NCBI GenBank assembly: GCA_964348615.1
Contig: CAYGDE010000004.1
Span: forward strand, 1-31,268
Direction: 5' to 3'
DNA from: DATIHT01 sp964348615
GTDB taxonomy: Bacteria > Patescibacteriota > Microgenomatia > Curtissbacterales > GWA2-41-24
DNA: 31,268 nt
Part shown: positions 22,990 through 31,268 of the stretch, piece after piece
Position numbering within the stretch: position 1 is the first letter of the stretch
Layout: each line of letters begins with the position of its first letter
The notes under the pieces: model-generated
Told to the model about the DNA's origin: nothing
The model's database searches: none
What the model saw: the letters and a program-made list of their open reading frames with translations, nothing else
Position numbers and translations under genes: made by a program

Positions 22990-25839
22990 ATGGAGAAGCT
23001 GACCAATTTTTTTAATAAGTATTTGCATCCGGTGATGGTGATTTTGATGCATCTTGCAGCTGTTGTTGCAATTTACTTTTCGTTTTTACCAATTGCCAAA
23101 TGGTATTTAGAATCCAGCCCTTTGTGGGGTATTGATTTTCATCTTTCTTTGTCTAATGCAGCTCTTATTGCCCAGAATCCGGTTTTGCCGCATGCACTGT
23201 GGAATTACGCTGGTTTTGCAGGCTGGCCGCAGTATTTGTACCCGTCTTTGAGCGCCTACTTTATAAGTTTTTTAGCGCAATTTTACGATTTGGTAATGTC
23301 TGCCCAACTTATGGTGATGGGATCGTCACTCCTTTTTATTTTGGGTGCATATTTCTTGTTTTTTTCCATTTCAAAAAATGTGGTGCTTGCTGTTTCTTTG
23401 GCAATTTTTACCGGATTCTGCGGTGGAGTTTATCAGGTTCTTACTTGGGCAGGTAGTTTGCCAAGCTTCAGTGCTCAGGCGGCTTATCCTTGGACACTTG
23501 GGTTTTTGATCATGTTTTTAAGAACTAAAAACATGCGGTATTTGCTGGCATCTGCTTTGATTGCCGGAATTTCCATTTGGGTTCATCCTTTAGTTTTTAT
23601 TGCTTATATATTGCCTTCATTTTTCATAATTTGCGCTTTCACTTTTTCAAAAAACTTTCCACTTTTTTTGAAACTCAAAACTTTTATAATTTTTTTGCTT
23701 ATTTCATTGGCCATTGGACTGCCTCAGTTTTATTTGGCAATAGGGCCAGCATTAAAATCGCCGGTGCAGACCGATTCTGGTAAAAATGCGCTGTCTACTG
23801 CGAGGGCAGAACCTTCTCAGATAGAGATTGATATTGCCAACTTTAACAGGATACAAGTAAAAAGGTTAGTGACGGACAACAACTATGCTATTTTTTACTT
23901 TTTGGCTTTTTGCGCGCTTTTATTTGTTTTGGCCTCGGCTTTTGCAATAAGGATAGGTGGGATATTTGAGGTTTTGCCATTCGGGCTTTTGGCCGCTTAC
24001 TATATTTTTTATGTTTGGCTTTTTGGTGAAGGAATTTCTATCTATCACGGAGGCTGGTATCGACTATTTTGGTCTGTACCAATTTGGGTTGGGGCATTTG
24101 CCAGTGCGCTTTGGTTTTCTGCGTTTGCTTCCCTAAAAAAAGTTGTTAAGTCAGACGTATTGAAGTTAATTTTTGTTATCGGTTCCGGGGTAATTGTTTT
24201 TGTCCTTTATTATTTTTTCTATCCGGGTGCACAAAACTTAACTATTTCATCAATTATTTATAGGTCGGAAACATCATCCGCATATCCTGATGCCCTAAAC
24301 CTAAAGGTGACAAATTCCGAGAGGGAGGAGTTAAAAAGACGGCTTGTTCCTTCATGGATAAATGGTGATGAAACCAACTGGAGACTTTATGATGCGGACC
24401 AAACGGTTAATATTTGGTGGAATAACATGTTTAAAATGCCTCTTGCGCGAGGATACATTGATACGCCAATTGGGGATGCACGTAGAGGTTTTTCTTTCCT
24501 TTTGGATTCTGGGCTTTCTGAAGAAGGGAGTGTGCCTCAGTTAACTGAGGCATTTAAATTCCCAGAAGAAGCAGCAGTTTCTACAACACTTTTCTTGATC
24601 GATTGGAATGCAGTCAAGTATTTTGAAGGGCCTCATGTTTCAGTTGTTAATAAACCACTACCTAACTATTTGAAAGATTTGCTTGTTTTGAAAAATGAAA
24701 TATTAACATTTGATGATTTGAGGTATACAAAGCGGCCGCTTACTTTAAATTACTCCGAGATTAAAAATGAGATGACGTCGCCTATTCTTGCAGGAACTAA
24801 TGCTCCAACTATTGGTGTATTTGCAACAGACGAAGGGTATGAGATTGTAAATCGGGCGCTTTCTGAGCGGGGAAATTTGAATTCACAGGTTTTAATCCCT
24901 ATTAATCTGGGCAAGAAAATAGATGCATTGGATACCGATGAAATTTCTAAGTTTGATGCTTTGTATTTGCATGATTATGGTTATGATAACCAAGGTAAAG
25001 CTTTTAAAATGCTTCGAAGCTTTCTTGAGTCCGGCAAAAAAATTTATATCGATACTGGAACAGAGGTTGCCGAAACAAGCGGTGAATTACCCGATGATAT
25101 TTTCCCGGTTAACAAGTTAACAAGGCAAGGCCAAGGGAAAGAGTGGGCACTTGAGAGTCCGGATAAGTATTTGACTGGCGATTTGGACCTTTCTAAGTTT
25201 TCGCCTCCGGTTTTTGATGATGCAGATTGGAGCATTTCTTATGCCCAAAGCGGGGATGTTAAATCTGGGGCTCGCGTGATTTTAACAAATCATGGTAAGC
25301 CGGTTATGGCTTCTTTGAAAGTTGGCAACGGAGAGCTTATTTGGGGAGGTTTTAACATGGCCTACCATATCCTTAGAAATCACAATTTGGAAGAGGCAAA
25401 ACTGTTTGACAATGTTCTTGCGCAAATGGTTAGCCTTGATAGGAAACCTCTGCCGCTAAGTGAAGTTAAGTTTATTAATCCTAACGAGCGAAGAATCACA
25501 ACATCTGCAAAAGGTGTTCTTTTTAAAGAGCAGGCATACAATGGTTGGAGTGCAAAGGTTGTAGGCGGCGAAAAATTGCATATCTATAAAGCAGGGCCGA
25601 CATACCCTGGGTTTATTTATGTCTTTTTGCCTACTTCTGACAAAACTACAGTGGAATTTGCCTTTTTGGGTTCTTTGAGGGACAAAATATTAGTTTGGTT
25701 TTCTTTGATATTGGCAATTTCTATTTTTGAAGAAGCGGCGTTTGGTGGAAAAGTACTTGGAAGGCTGCGAAAATTCGCTTGGTCGGCCATTCGAAGCAAA
25801 GTGGGTAAATGGTGGCAAAAAGAAGACGAGGGGGAGTAA
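22990..25839 (+). CDS. Giant PTPS-related-like membrane protein (paralogue B)
   Basis: 949 residues, same layout as the gene before it. Membrane part: WYLESSPLWGIDFHLSLSN, NYAGFAGWPQYLYPSLSAYF, LTWAGSLPSFSAQAAYPWT, WVHPLVFIAYI, GGWYRLFWSVPIWVG. Exoplasmic part: EREELKRRLVPSW near 443, WWNNMFKMPLARGYIDTP, then TNAPTIGVFATDEGYE near 604, DALYLHDYGYD, SGKKIYIDTG, VGNGELIWGGFN near 778 and GVLFKEQAYNGWSAK near 841, a last helix near 900-915, and tail WWQKEDEGE. It lacks the Ser/Gly-rich loop of paralogue A. The spacing to the preceding and following genes is 38 bases each, and no own promoter stands out. Tandem duplication is clear; function is unknown. Confidence 0.8.
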   Translation: MEKLTNFFNKYLHPVMVILMHLAAVVAIYFSFLPIAKWYLESSPLWGIDFHLSLSNAALIAQNPVLPHALWNYAGFAGWPQYLYPSLSAYFISFLAQFYDLVMSAQLMVMGSSLLFILGAYFLFFSISKNVVLAVSLAIFTGFCGGVYQVLTWAGSLPSFSAQAAYPWTLGFLIMFLRTKNMRYLLASALIAGISIWVHPLVFIAYILPSFFIICAFTFSKNFPLFLKLKTFIIFLLISLAIGLPQFYLAIGPALKSPVQTDSGKNALSTARAEPSQIEIDIANFNRIQVKRLVTDNNYAIFYFLAFCALLFVLASAFAIRIGGIFEVLPFGLLAAYYIFYVWLFGEGISIYHGGWYRLFWSVPIWVGAFASALWFSAFASLKKVVKSDVLKLIFVIGSGVIVFVLYYFFYPGAQNLTISSIIYRSETSSAYPDALNLKVTNSEREELKRRLVPSWINGDETNWRLYDADQTVNIWWNNMFKMPLARGYIDTPIGDARRGFSFLLDSGLSEEGSVPQLTEAFKFPEEAAVSTTLFLIDWNAVKYFEGPHVSVVNKPLPNYLKDLLVLKNEILTFDDLRYTKRPLTLNYSEIKNEMTSPILAGTNAPTIGVFATDEGYEIVNRALSERGNLNSQVLIPINLGKKIDALDTDEISKFDALYLHDYGYDNQGKAFKMLRSFLESGKKIYIDTGTEVAETSGELPDDIFPVNKLTRQGQGKEWALESPDKYLTGDLDLSKFSPPVFDDADWSISYAQSGDVKSGARVILTNHGKPVMASLKVGNGELIWGGFNMAYHILRNHNLEEAKLFDNVLAQMVSLDRKPLPLSEVKFINPNERRITTSAKGVLFKEQAYNGWSAKVVGGEKLHIYKAGPTYPGFIYVFLPTSDKTTVEFAFLGSLRDKILVWFSLILAISIFEEAAFGGKVLGRLRKFAWSAIRSKVGKWWQKEDEGE

Positions 25840-25877
25840 GTAATAAGCAAAGCTTTTCTGAACAGACTGCCCGATGA

Positions 25878-27674
25878 ATGATTACTAAAAGTAAACCTTT
25901 AGTTATATTGGGCATAAATCCTGCACACAATGCTTCAGCGGCAGTTCTTGTTGATGGGAAAATTGTAGCTGCTTGTCAGGAAGAAAGATTTTCCAGAGTA
26001 AAAAATCATATTGGAATTCCATATAAATCAGTGGAGTTTTGTTTGGAATTTGCCAAGATTAAGGTGGGTGAGGTTGACGAAGTTGTCATTTGTGGGAATC
26101 TTCAATTGCCTTTTTACTTGTCAATTACACGTTCTTCAGGGGCACAACCAGTAAGCGGTGTAAAAAAAGGTGCCAGTTTTTTCCATTTTTTACGCTATTC
26201 GGTTTTGCATAGCATGGCTAAATATTTCACTTTAGTGGGGCTTTTTGATTTTTGGCTTACTTGGCTAATCGATCATTTTGTTGGCGCATGGGCGAGGGGA
26301 AAGATTAAAGATCAGATATTTAAGCGTTTGAAAATTGACAAAAGTAAGATTATTTTTGTTGATCATCACTCAACTCATGCGGCATATGCTTACTTTTCAT
26401 CTGGTTTGTCTCAAACAAACGACAACGTTTTGGTGTTTTGCGCGGATGGGGGTGGGGATGAGGTATCTGCCTCAGTGTGGATAGGTAAAGGCGGAAGGCT
26501 TAAAAAAATTTCCTCAACCCCAATCTATAACTCGATTGCCTACATGTATATGTATACAACTTTATATTTGGGTCTTGCTCCGGTGGAGGATGAGTACAAG
26601 GTGATGGGTTTGGCACCTTATGGAAAACAGAAAGATGTCGAAGAAATTTACGAGAAGCTTGAAGAGTATATTTCGGTGGATAAAAAGACACTTCAGTTTA
26701 AAACTACAATAAATACCAATTTATTTTATAAATTTTTAAGCGATATTTATTATCAAAAGCGCTTCGATGCAATTGCCGGGGCTGTACAGAAGCTTGTCGA
26801 GGTTAAGGTTTGCGAGTGGGTGGAGGTGGGTTGTAGAAAGTATAAAACTAGAAAAATCGCCGTGGGAGGTGGGTTGTTTGCCAATGTAAAGCTCAATGGA
26901 AAACTGCAAAACTTGCCTGAAGTGAGGAATGCTTATTTTGCCCCTTCGCCTGGCGATGAATCAAACTCAATTGGAGCCTGCTATTTAAGGTATAAAGAAC
27001 TTAATCCCAAAGCACAAACAATTCCACTTGAAAGCTTATATTTGGGTTCCCAAGAGCATAAGGAGGCTTTTGCTAAGTTTATTTCTACCGCCAGAAAAAA
27101 AGGTTTTAAGGTATTTGCACCCAAGGATATAAATGGTGCTGTTGCTAAGCTTCTTTTTGGCGGCGAGATTGTTGCTAGGATTGTTGGAAGGTGTGAGTTT
27201 GGAACACGTGCTTTGGGTAACAGGTCTATTTTGGCCGCACCATCGAATTTGGAAGTAAAGGAGTATTTAAATAAATCCATAAAAAGCCGGGATTTTTGGA
27301 TGCCTTTTGCGCCCACAGTTTTGGATATTTGGGCAAAAAAATACTTGAAAAATCCTAAAAATATAAAGTCTTCTTTTATGATGACAACTTTTGACTGTAC
27401 AGATATGGGGGCAGATGATTTAGCTGCCGCTGTGCATCCATATGACAAAACGGCAAGAGCACAAATTTTAAAAAAAGAAGACAATTCTTCTTATTGGGAT
27501 TTAATTTTCAAATTTTCGAAATTAAGCGGAATAAGCGGAGTTTTAAATACATCCTTTAACCTTCATGGAGAGCCGATTGTATGTACATATCAGGATGCTT
27601 TGTACACATTTGAAAGATCCGGGCTCGTTTACATGCAGGTTGAAGATTATTTGATCGAAAAAGAGTGGGGGTAA
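25878..27674 (+). CDS. O-carbamoyltransferase, NodU/CmcH family
   Basis: 598 residues, two domains (PF02543, PF16861). N-terminal part: LGINPAHNASAAVLVDGKIVAACQEERFSR (the H..S.A and EERF motifs), VDHHSTHAAYAYFSS at 161-175 with the metal-binding histidines 163, 164 and 167, CADGGGDEVSAS, and DEYKVMGLAPYGK at 238-250. C-terminal part: IAVGGGLFANVKLN at 327, GTRALGNRS at 442-450, NTSFNLHGEPIV at 557-568. These are the carbamoyladenylate and carbamoyl-phosphate motifs of TobZ/NodU enzymes, which carbamoylate sugar hydroxyls with ATP and carbamoyl phosphate. All motifs look intact. A hydrophobic stretch at about 100-135 may be a membrane-facing insertion. It probably decorates the glycan built by the neighbouring genes; the target sugar is unknown. 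Confidence 0.92.
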   Translation: MITKSKPLVILGINPAHNASAAVLVDGKIVAACQEERFSRVKNHIGIPYKSVEFCLEFAKIKVGEVDEVVICGNLQLPFYLSITRSSGAQPVSGVKKGASFFHFLRYSVLHSMAKYFTLVGLFDFWLTWLIDHFVGAWARGKIKDQIFKRLKIDKSKIIFVDHHSTHAAYAYFSSGLSQTNDNVLVFCADGGGDEVSASVWIGKGGRLKKISSTPIYNSIAYMYMYTTLYLGLAPVEDEYKVMGLAPYGKQKDVEEIYEKLEEYISVDKKTLQFKTTINTNLFYKFLSDIYYQKRFDAIAGAVQKLVEVKVCEWVEVGCRKYKTRKIAVGGGLFANVKLNGKLQNLPEVRNAYFAPSPGDESNSIGACYLRYKELNPKAQTIPLESLYLGSQEHKEAFAKFISTARKKGFKVFAPKDINGAVAKLLFGGEIVARIVGRCEFGTRALGNRSILAAPSNLEVKEYLNKSIKSRDFWMPFAPTVLDIWAKKYLKNPKNIKSSFMMTTFDCTDMGADDLAAAVHPYDKTARAQILKKEDNSSYWDLIFKFSKLSGISGVLNTSFNLHGEPIVCTYQDALYTFERSGLVYMQVEDYLIEKEWG

Positions 27675-27682
27675 TAACTCAT

Positions 27683-30298
27683 TTATTCTTCCTCTAGAAA
27701 TTTTGTTATTTTTTTGGAAAATTTTGATTTGGTTAGTTTGGTTAATTCTCTTTCTGTTTTTAAAAAGATGTGGGGGTAAATTATTGCAGCTGTGGTTATT
27801 AAAATAGTGACGATTGATAACCAGAAAAGGAATTTTGGGACAAATGAGCTTGAAAATGATAACCTAACGTCGCCAACTTCGGGTGTGGGGATATACATAA
27901 AGCCTGTTCCTGCTTTGTAAACTTTCAGGCGCTTGTTGTTTTGGGTAGCTTTCCAGCCAGTATCGTAATTTTCTTTAAAATAAACCCCTTTGAAATTTTG
28001 GCCAGATATTGAGATTTCCCAAGGGACGTCTCGTTTAACTGTTGTTTGTGGTTTTGCAGGAGGAGCAGTTTTTGCAAGTGATTCTATAATGTTTTTAAAT
28101 AGTTTTGATTCTTCATAATTATTGTTATCAACAATATGAAAAGGGAGGTTAAAACCGCTCCAAACTATTTTTCCATTGCCTACTTTTCCTTCTGCAAGAA
28201 TAGGAATGTTGTCGTAGGTAAGTACCGGTTTTGCCCAGTCTTTCAGATTTTCTGGCTTTGATATTTTCCAAAAACCACCTTTGAATGAAAGTGGCGCGAA
28301 TTTGGACACGTCGATATTTTTGGTGAGAGGGGAATTGGTTGTTTGAAACGACGAGTTTTTGTCGGCATCTTGGATAAATGCAGTTTCAAAAGGGGTTATT
28401 TTCGAATCTTTTGCTCTTGATTTTGGATGCGCGGTGTCTATAAAAATCGAGCCGCCATCCTCGACGAATTTTTCTAGTTTCTGAAGATTGCCGGATTTGT
28501 ATTGGTACAAAAATATAATATTAAAATTTTTAAAGTCGTCTTCTTTGAGAGAATTTACATCCTCTGGTCCTCTTGCCGGGGTTAAGACTTGTGAGTTTAA
28601 GTTTGTCGTTGTAAGGCTTCTAACAAAACTTTCGTACGCTTCACCTGAACCTACAAAGAGCAGAGCGTTTGCATTTGTCGGATGAATAATTGGTGTTGTG
28701 ACACCATCTTTTATCATTAACCATTCGCCCTTTTCGCTTTTTTCAATAAAATTATTGTCGGTTGTTAATGTTTCGAGATATGGGAGTTGGGAATTTTCAA
28801 TGTATTTGATTGCAAATGCATCAACTAAAAATTTAGCCTGATTTTCTACTAATTTGGGTTCAAGATTGTCGTTTTTGGAGCGGGTTGCATTTTCAAGAAA
28901 GTACGGCCAATCTGAGTTAGGCAGATGATTGAAATAACCTCTAACATTGGGTATTTCGTAAACAATGTTAAACCACTGATATACGGCAGAATTAAAAATA
29001 TCTATCCTGTAGGTGTTATTTGCCGAAGATATCCAGCTAGGTATTAATTCATCTAAATTTTTAGTTTGGTACTTTGGCAATATGTATTTGGCAATGTCAA
29101 CCGGTACCGCATTCGGCCTGTCTATATTGGGCTTAAAATTGACGGATAAGGCAATTATTAAAAAAGTAAGCAGAATTATCGAAGACAGTACATGAATGAA
29201 GTGACTGAAGGATTTTTTAATTGCAAAAAATAGGCTTGCTGCAAATGTTAATGCAAGCAAGTTAATGGTCCAAAATATTCTTGTTGGGAATACAGTAACC
29301 GAAAGAGTGTCTATTAGTTTTAAATAGGCAGCAAGAGAGTACAAAAGAGGAACTGATAATGCGGCTAGTGATGGTAGGAGTAATTTAGAGTTTATTTTTC
29401 GCCTAAAAACAAGTGCAAAAACAAAAAGAGAGATAAATATTCCAATTATTAATAAAGGGTAGGGGTTGAACCAGGTGATTAGGTGTCTGGGGTATACTCC
29501 CCAACACTCGAAAGAAACGCATTTGCCGGCAACAGTTCCAAAAAGTGTTTTTTCAAAAACGGTATAAAGACCTGTTAACCCAATCGCTGTGGATATGGCA
29601 ACAAAAGTGAAAACCTTTTTTAATTTATATTCGGTTTTACCTTTTTTTAAAATTAGGCTTAGGGCAACTAGACAGGGGAGAAAGGTCATTAGGATGCCGA
29701 TTGAACCATGGTGCAACATAGAAAGGCCAGAAAAAAGCGCTGATGCAAAAAAATACCTGGCTTTGTACCTTTCGGAATATCTAAAGATAAAAAACAGGGA
29801 AAGCGGTAGGTAAAATTGGCTTGACGCTGAAGCAATGAATGCACCAACGGTTAACTGGTAGTACGTTGCTTGGGTAATTCCAAGGATGATTACAAGTGTT
29901 GTTGCAATTATCCAACTTTTTGAGCTTTGCCAGAAAAGTAGAAGTGAGAAAACTAGGAATGCGGTAAGAGTTGCAAAGGAGAAAATATTTGTTGCAGTTG
30001 GCAAGTCATAGAATTGCAGAAGCGGTTTTATGGCATAAAATGCCAAGGCAGGGTAGGTGCCAATTGTTGAACCACCTTCTAACCAAAAAGGAAGCCAGCC
30101 CTGGGTTGGGAAAGGTTGGTATTTTGCATAGTAAACAAGATAAGTCAGAGCATTGTAGTAGTCACCGCCAATAGGTTCAGAATCAATGTAATTTTCCCCA
30201 AAGGCGTAGTAGGCGACATTTAAAATTATAAGTGAGATACCCAAAAAAACAGCCGTGTTGAAAATAACCTTTGCAGTTTTAAAAAGGAAAACTCTCAT
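27683..30298 (-). CDS. Giant PTPS-related-like membrane protein (paralogue C)
   Basis: 871 residues from the ATG at 30298 (a TTG directly before it is in frame). Layout as the two paralogues on the plus strand but more diverged: YIDSEPIGGDYYNALTYLVYYAKYQPFP, EGGSTIGTYPALAFYAI, TVGAFIASASSQFYLPL, LHHGSIGIL; then DELIPSWISS near 413, QWFNIVYEIPNVRGYF, TNANALLFVGSGEAYE near 540, FNIIFLYQYKSG, GGSIFIDTAHPKS, VGNGKIVWSGFNLPFHI near 704, GVYFKENYDTGWKAT near 769, and a last helix near 819-838. The tail ends FLEEE. It is convergent with the carbamoyltransferase, eight bases apart, with no obvious terminator, and follows a GT4 gene by 27-30 bases. Function unknown. Confidence 0.8.
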   Translation of the reverse strand: MRVFLFKTAKVIFNTAVFLGISLIILNVAYYAFGENYIDSEPIGGDYYNALTYLVYYAKYQPFPTQGWLPFWLEGGSTIGTYPALAFYAIKPLLQFYDLPTATNIFSFATLTAFLVFSLLLFWQSSKSWIIATTLVIILGITQATYYQLTVGAFIASASSQFYLPLSLFFIFRYSERYKARYFFASALFSGLSMLHHGSIGILMTFLPCLVALSLILKKGKTEYKLKKVFTFVAISTAIGLTGLYTVFEKTLFGTVAGKCVSFECWGVYPRHLITWFNPYPLLIIGIFISLFVFALVFRRKINSKLLLPSLAALSVPLLYSLAAYLKLIDTLSVTVFPTRIFWTINLLALTFAASLFFAIKKSFSHFIHVLSSIILLTFLIIALSVNFKPNIDRPNAVPVDIAKYILPKYQTKNLDELIPSWISSANNTYRIDIFNSAVYQWFNIVYEIPNVRGYFNHLPNSDWPYFLENATRSKNDNLEPKLVENQAKFLVDAFAIKYIENSQLPYLETLTTDNNFIEKSEKGEWLMIKDGVTTPIIHPTNANALLFVGSGEAYESFVRSLTTTNLNSQVLTPARGPEDVNSLKEDDFKNFNIIFLYQYKSGNLQKLEKFVEDGGSIFIDTAHPKSRAKDSKITPFETAFIQDADKNSSFQTTNSPLTKNIDVSKFAPLSFKGGFWKISKPENLKDWAKPVLTYDNIPILAEGKVGNGKIVWSGFNLPFHIVDNNNYEESKLFKNIIESLAKTAPPAKPQTTVKRDVPWEISISGQNFKGVYFKENYDTGWKATQNNKRLKVYKAGTGFMYIPTPEVGDVRLSFSSSFVPKFLFWLSIVTILITTAAIIYPHIFLKTERELTKLTKSKFSKKITKFLEEE

Positions 30299-30328
30299 CA
30301 AATAAATTTAGCAAAAAATCACCAATTC

Positions 30329-31268
30329 TCAAAGAAGCGATATTAATTTCTCAAAATCTTTGGTAACTTTTGCCCAGGTGTGTTTTTTTGATTCAAGCAA
30401 GGCATCTTTTTTTAGCTGATTGTATTCGTGCGTATTTTTGAGAAGTTGTGTGATTTGTTTTGCAAATTCCAAGTGGTTTGAAAGTGGAGCTTTCATAAAA
30501 CCTTTTTGGAAAACTTTGCCTAAAATTCCTATATCCCAGCCGACAATTGGTGTTCCGGCAGCTAGCGCTTGTGCTGCTGCCAAGCCAAAACCAGCCTCAT
30601 GGTCGCAAAACATGAAGAGTTTTGATGCTTTTAGTGTTGAGTAAACATCTTTGTTATTTAGGAATCCTTCATAGTAAATATTTTTTCTTAGATTCGTTTT
30701 TTTGATTTGTTCTTCTAGTTTTTCTATTGCATTTTTGGAGCCGGTTCCAACAACTGTTAGTTTTGCATTTGGAAATACGTTCACAACGTGTTGCCAAATT
30801 GGTACTAAATCATAGACGCCTTTTGTTTCATGGATTCGTCCTAGATAGATTGCGTCAGATTTTGATTTGTTAGGTTTTGTATGATTTATCGTTTTATTGT
30901 CAACACCAGCCTGGATAACGACAGTTTTTCTTTTTGCAAAACCTTTTTTGATAAGATCGGTTTGAATATTTGGGTTTAGAGCAATTGTGATGTCTGCCTT
31001 AATTTTTAATGTATGAAGGCCAAGATCTTGAATTAATTTTGAGGCAAAATTAACAAAATAATTGCCAGGGCGGATGCTGGGTGGTGGATACAAGTGATGT
31101 ACTCGTGATATCCAAATAACGGACGGTTTAATAAGCTTTACAAAATATGCCGGTAGAATATCCGGTGGCGAATCTGTGGATGAATAAATTATGTATTTAA
31201 AACTCCCTCTGGTGATTTTTTCTAAGATAAAAAAACATTGAATGCTTTTTATTGTGTAATTTATAAAG
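30329..31268 (-). CDS. GT4 family glycosyltransferase, 5' part missing (window edge)
   Basis: About 313 residues remain. A TTG at 31093 is not the start: the frame upstream is open to the right edge and reads KYIIYSSTDSPPDILPAYFVKL and WISRVHHLYPPPSIRPGN, typical of the acceptor half of GT4 enzymes. The donor half follows with AIYLGRIHETKGVYDLVPIW and YYEGFLNNKDVYSTLKASKLFMFCDHEAGFGLAAAQALAAGTPIVGWD. The EX7E position is altered: the second Glu is Gln in GLAAAQALA and the first is shifted by one (HEAGFG). A retaining GT-B glycosyltransferase acting on a lipid-linked or surface glycan is likely; activity is less certain because of the altered motif. It is the upstream gene of paralogue C. Confidence 0.85.
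   Translation of the reverse strand, partial: FINYTIKSIQCFFILEKITRGSFKYIIYSSTDSPPDILPAYFVKLIKPSVIWISRVHHLYPPPSIRPGNYFVNFASKLIQDLGLHTLKIKADITIALNPNIQTDLIKKGFAKRKTVVIQAGVDNKTINHTKPNKSKSDAIYLGRIHETKGVYDLVPIWQHVVNVFPNAKLTVVGTGSKNAIEKLEEQIKKTNLRKNIYYEGFLNNKDVYSTLKASKLFMFCDHEAGFGLAAAQALAAGTPIVGWDIGILGKVFQKGFMKAPLSNHLEFAKQITQLLKNTHEYNQLKKDALLESKKHTWAKVTKDFEKLISLL

Noticed and set aside
27670..27720. Terminator between the convergent carbamoyltransferase and paralogue C
   Set aside because: Only eight bases separate the stops and no stable inverted repeat was found; T runs alone are common in this AT-rich sequence.
31091..31093. TTG as the start of the right-edge GT4 gene
   Set aside because: The frame is open upstream to the window edge and codes for conserved GT4 sequence (IIYSSTDSPPDILPA), so the gene is simply cut by the window.
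1..31268. Recoded TGA (genetic code 25)
   Set aside because: Several genes end in TGA in tight ATGA overlaps, so TGA works as a stop.

Overview
The window looks like a chromosomal segment of an uncultivated, AT-rich bacterium, most likely a CPR/Patescibacteria member of the Microgenomates type. The reasons are inferential: very tight gene packing, many large polytopic membrane proteins of the GT-C / PTPS-related kind, a surface-glycan gene block with few close textbook matches, weak or absent Shine-Dalgarno sites, and two 100-N scaffold gaps (8354-8453, 10109-10208) typical of metagenome assembly. TGA is a true stop (several genes end in TGA), which argues against the recoded Gracilibacteria/Absconditabacteria lineages. 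No rRNA, tRNA, CRISPR array, transposase or phage gene is visible. There is no gene-free stretch over 300 bases.

Layout. 1-5383 (minus): three membrane genes in one operon, a DUF2723/TPR protein, a PTPS-related membrane protein and a GT-C-like protein running off the left edge; they are joined by two 11-bp overlaps. 5470-8004 (plus): a secreted sugar-dehydrogenase-like beta-propeller with C-terminal repeats. 8055-10727 (plus): a gap-split membrane protein, then the N-terminal part of a polysaccharide flippase, then, across the second gap, the C-terminal part of an unrelated GT2 glycosyltransferase. 10682-18712 (minus): a compact eight-gene operon, in order of transcription methyltransferase, GT2, GT4, ColD-like sugar 3-dehydratase, GDP-fucose-synthase-like SDR, CDP-tyvelose-epimerase-like SDR, GT10 fucosyltransferase-like protein and CgeB-like glycosyltransferase. 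18777-27674 (plus): a GT-C-like membrane protein, two very large paralogous membrane proteins and a NodU/CmcH-type O-carbamoyltransferase. 27683-31268 (minus): a third paralogue of the large membrane proteins and a GT4 glycosyltransferase running off the right edge.

How it fits together (inference). The window encodes synthesis, assembly and modification of a cell-surface glycan. Its most specific signal is in the 10.7-18.7 kb operon. A PLP-family enzyme with histidine in place of the Schiff-base lysine (as in ColD and RfbH/E1) sits next to a reductase/epimerase that keeps the GDP-fucose synthase catalytic Cys and His, and one gene further is a fucosyltransferase-fold GT10. That combination matches a route to a 3-deoxy sugar such as colitose (3-deoxy-L-fucose) and its transfer. 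The other glycosyltransferases, the flippase, the methyltransferase and the carbamoyltransferase would assemble, export and decorate the chain. The three giant membrane proteins (GT-C-like membrane part plus exoplasmic alpha/beta domain) are the least understood components.
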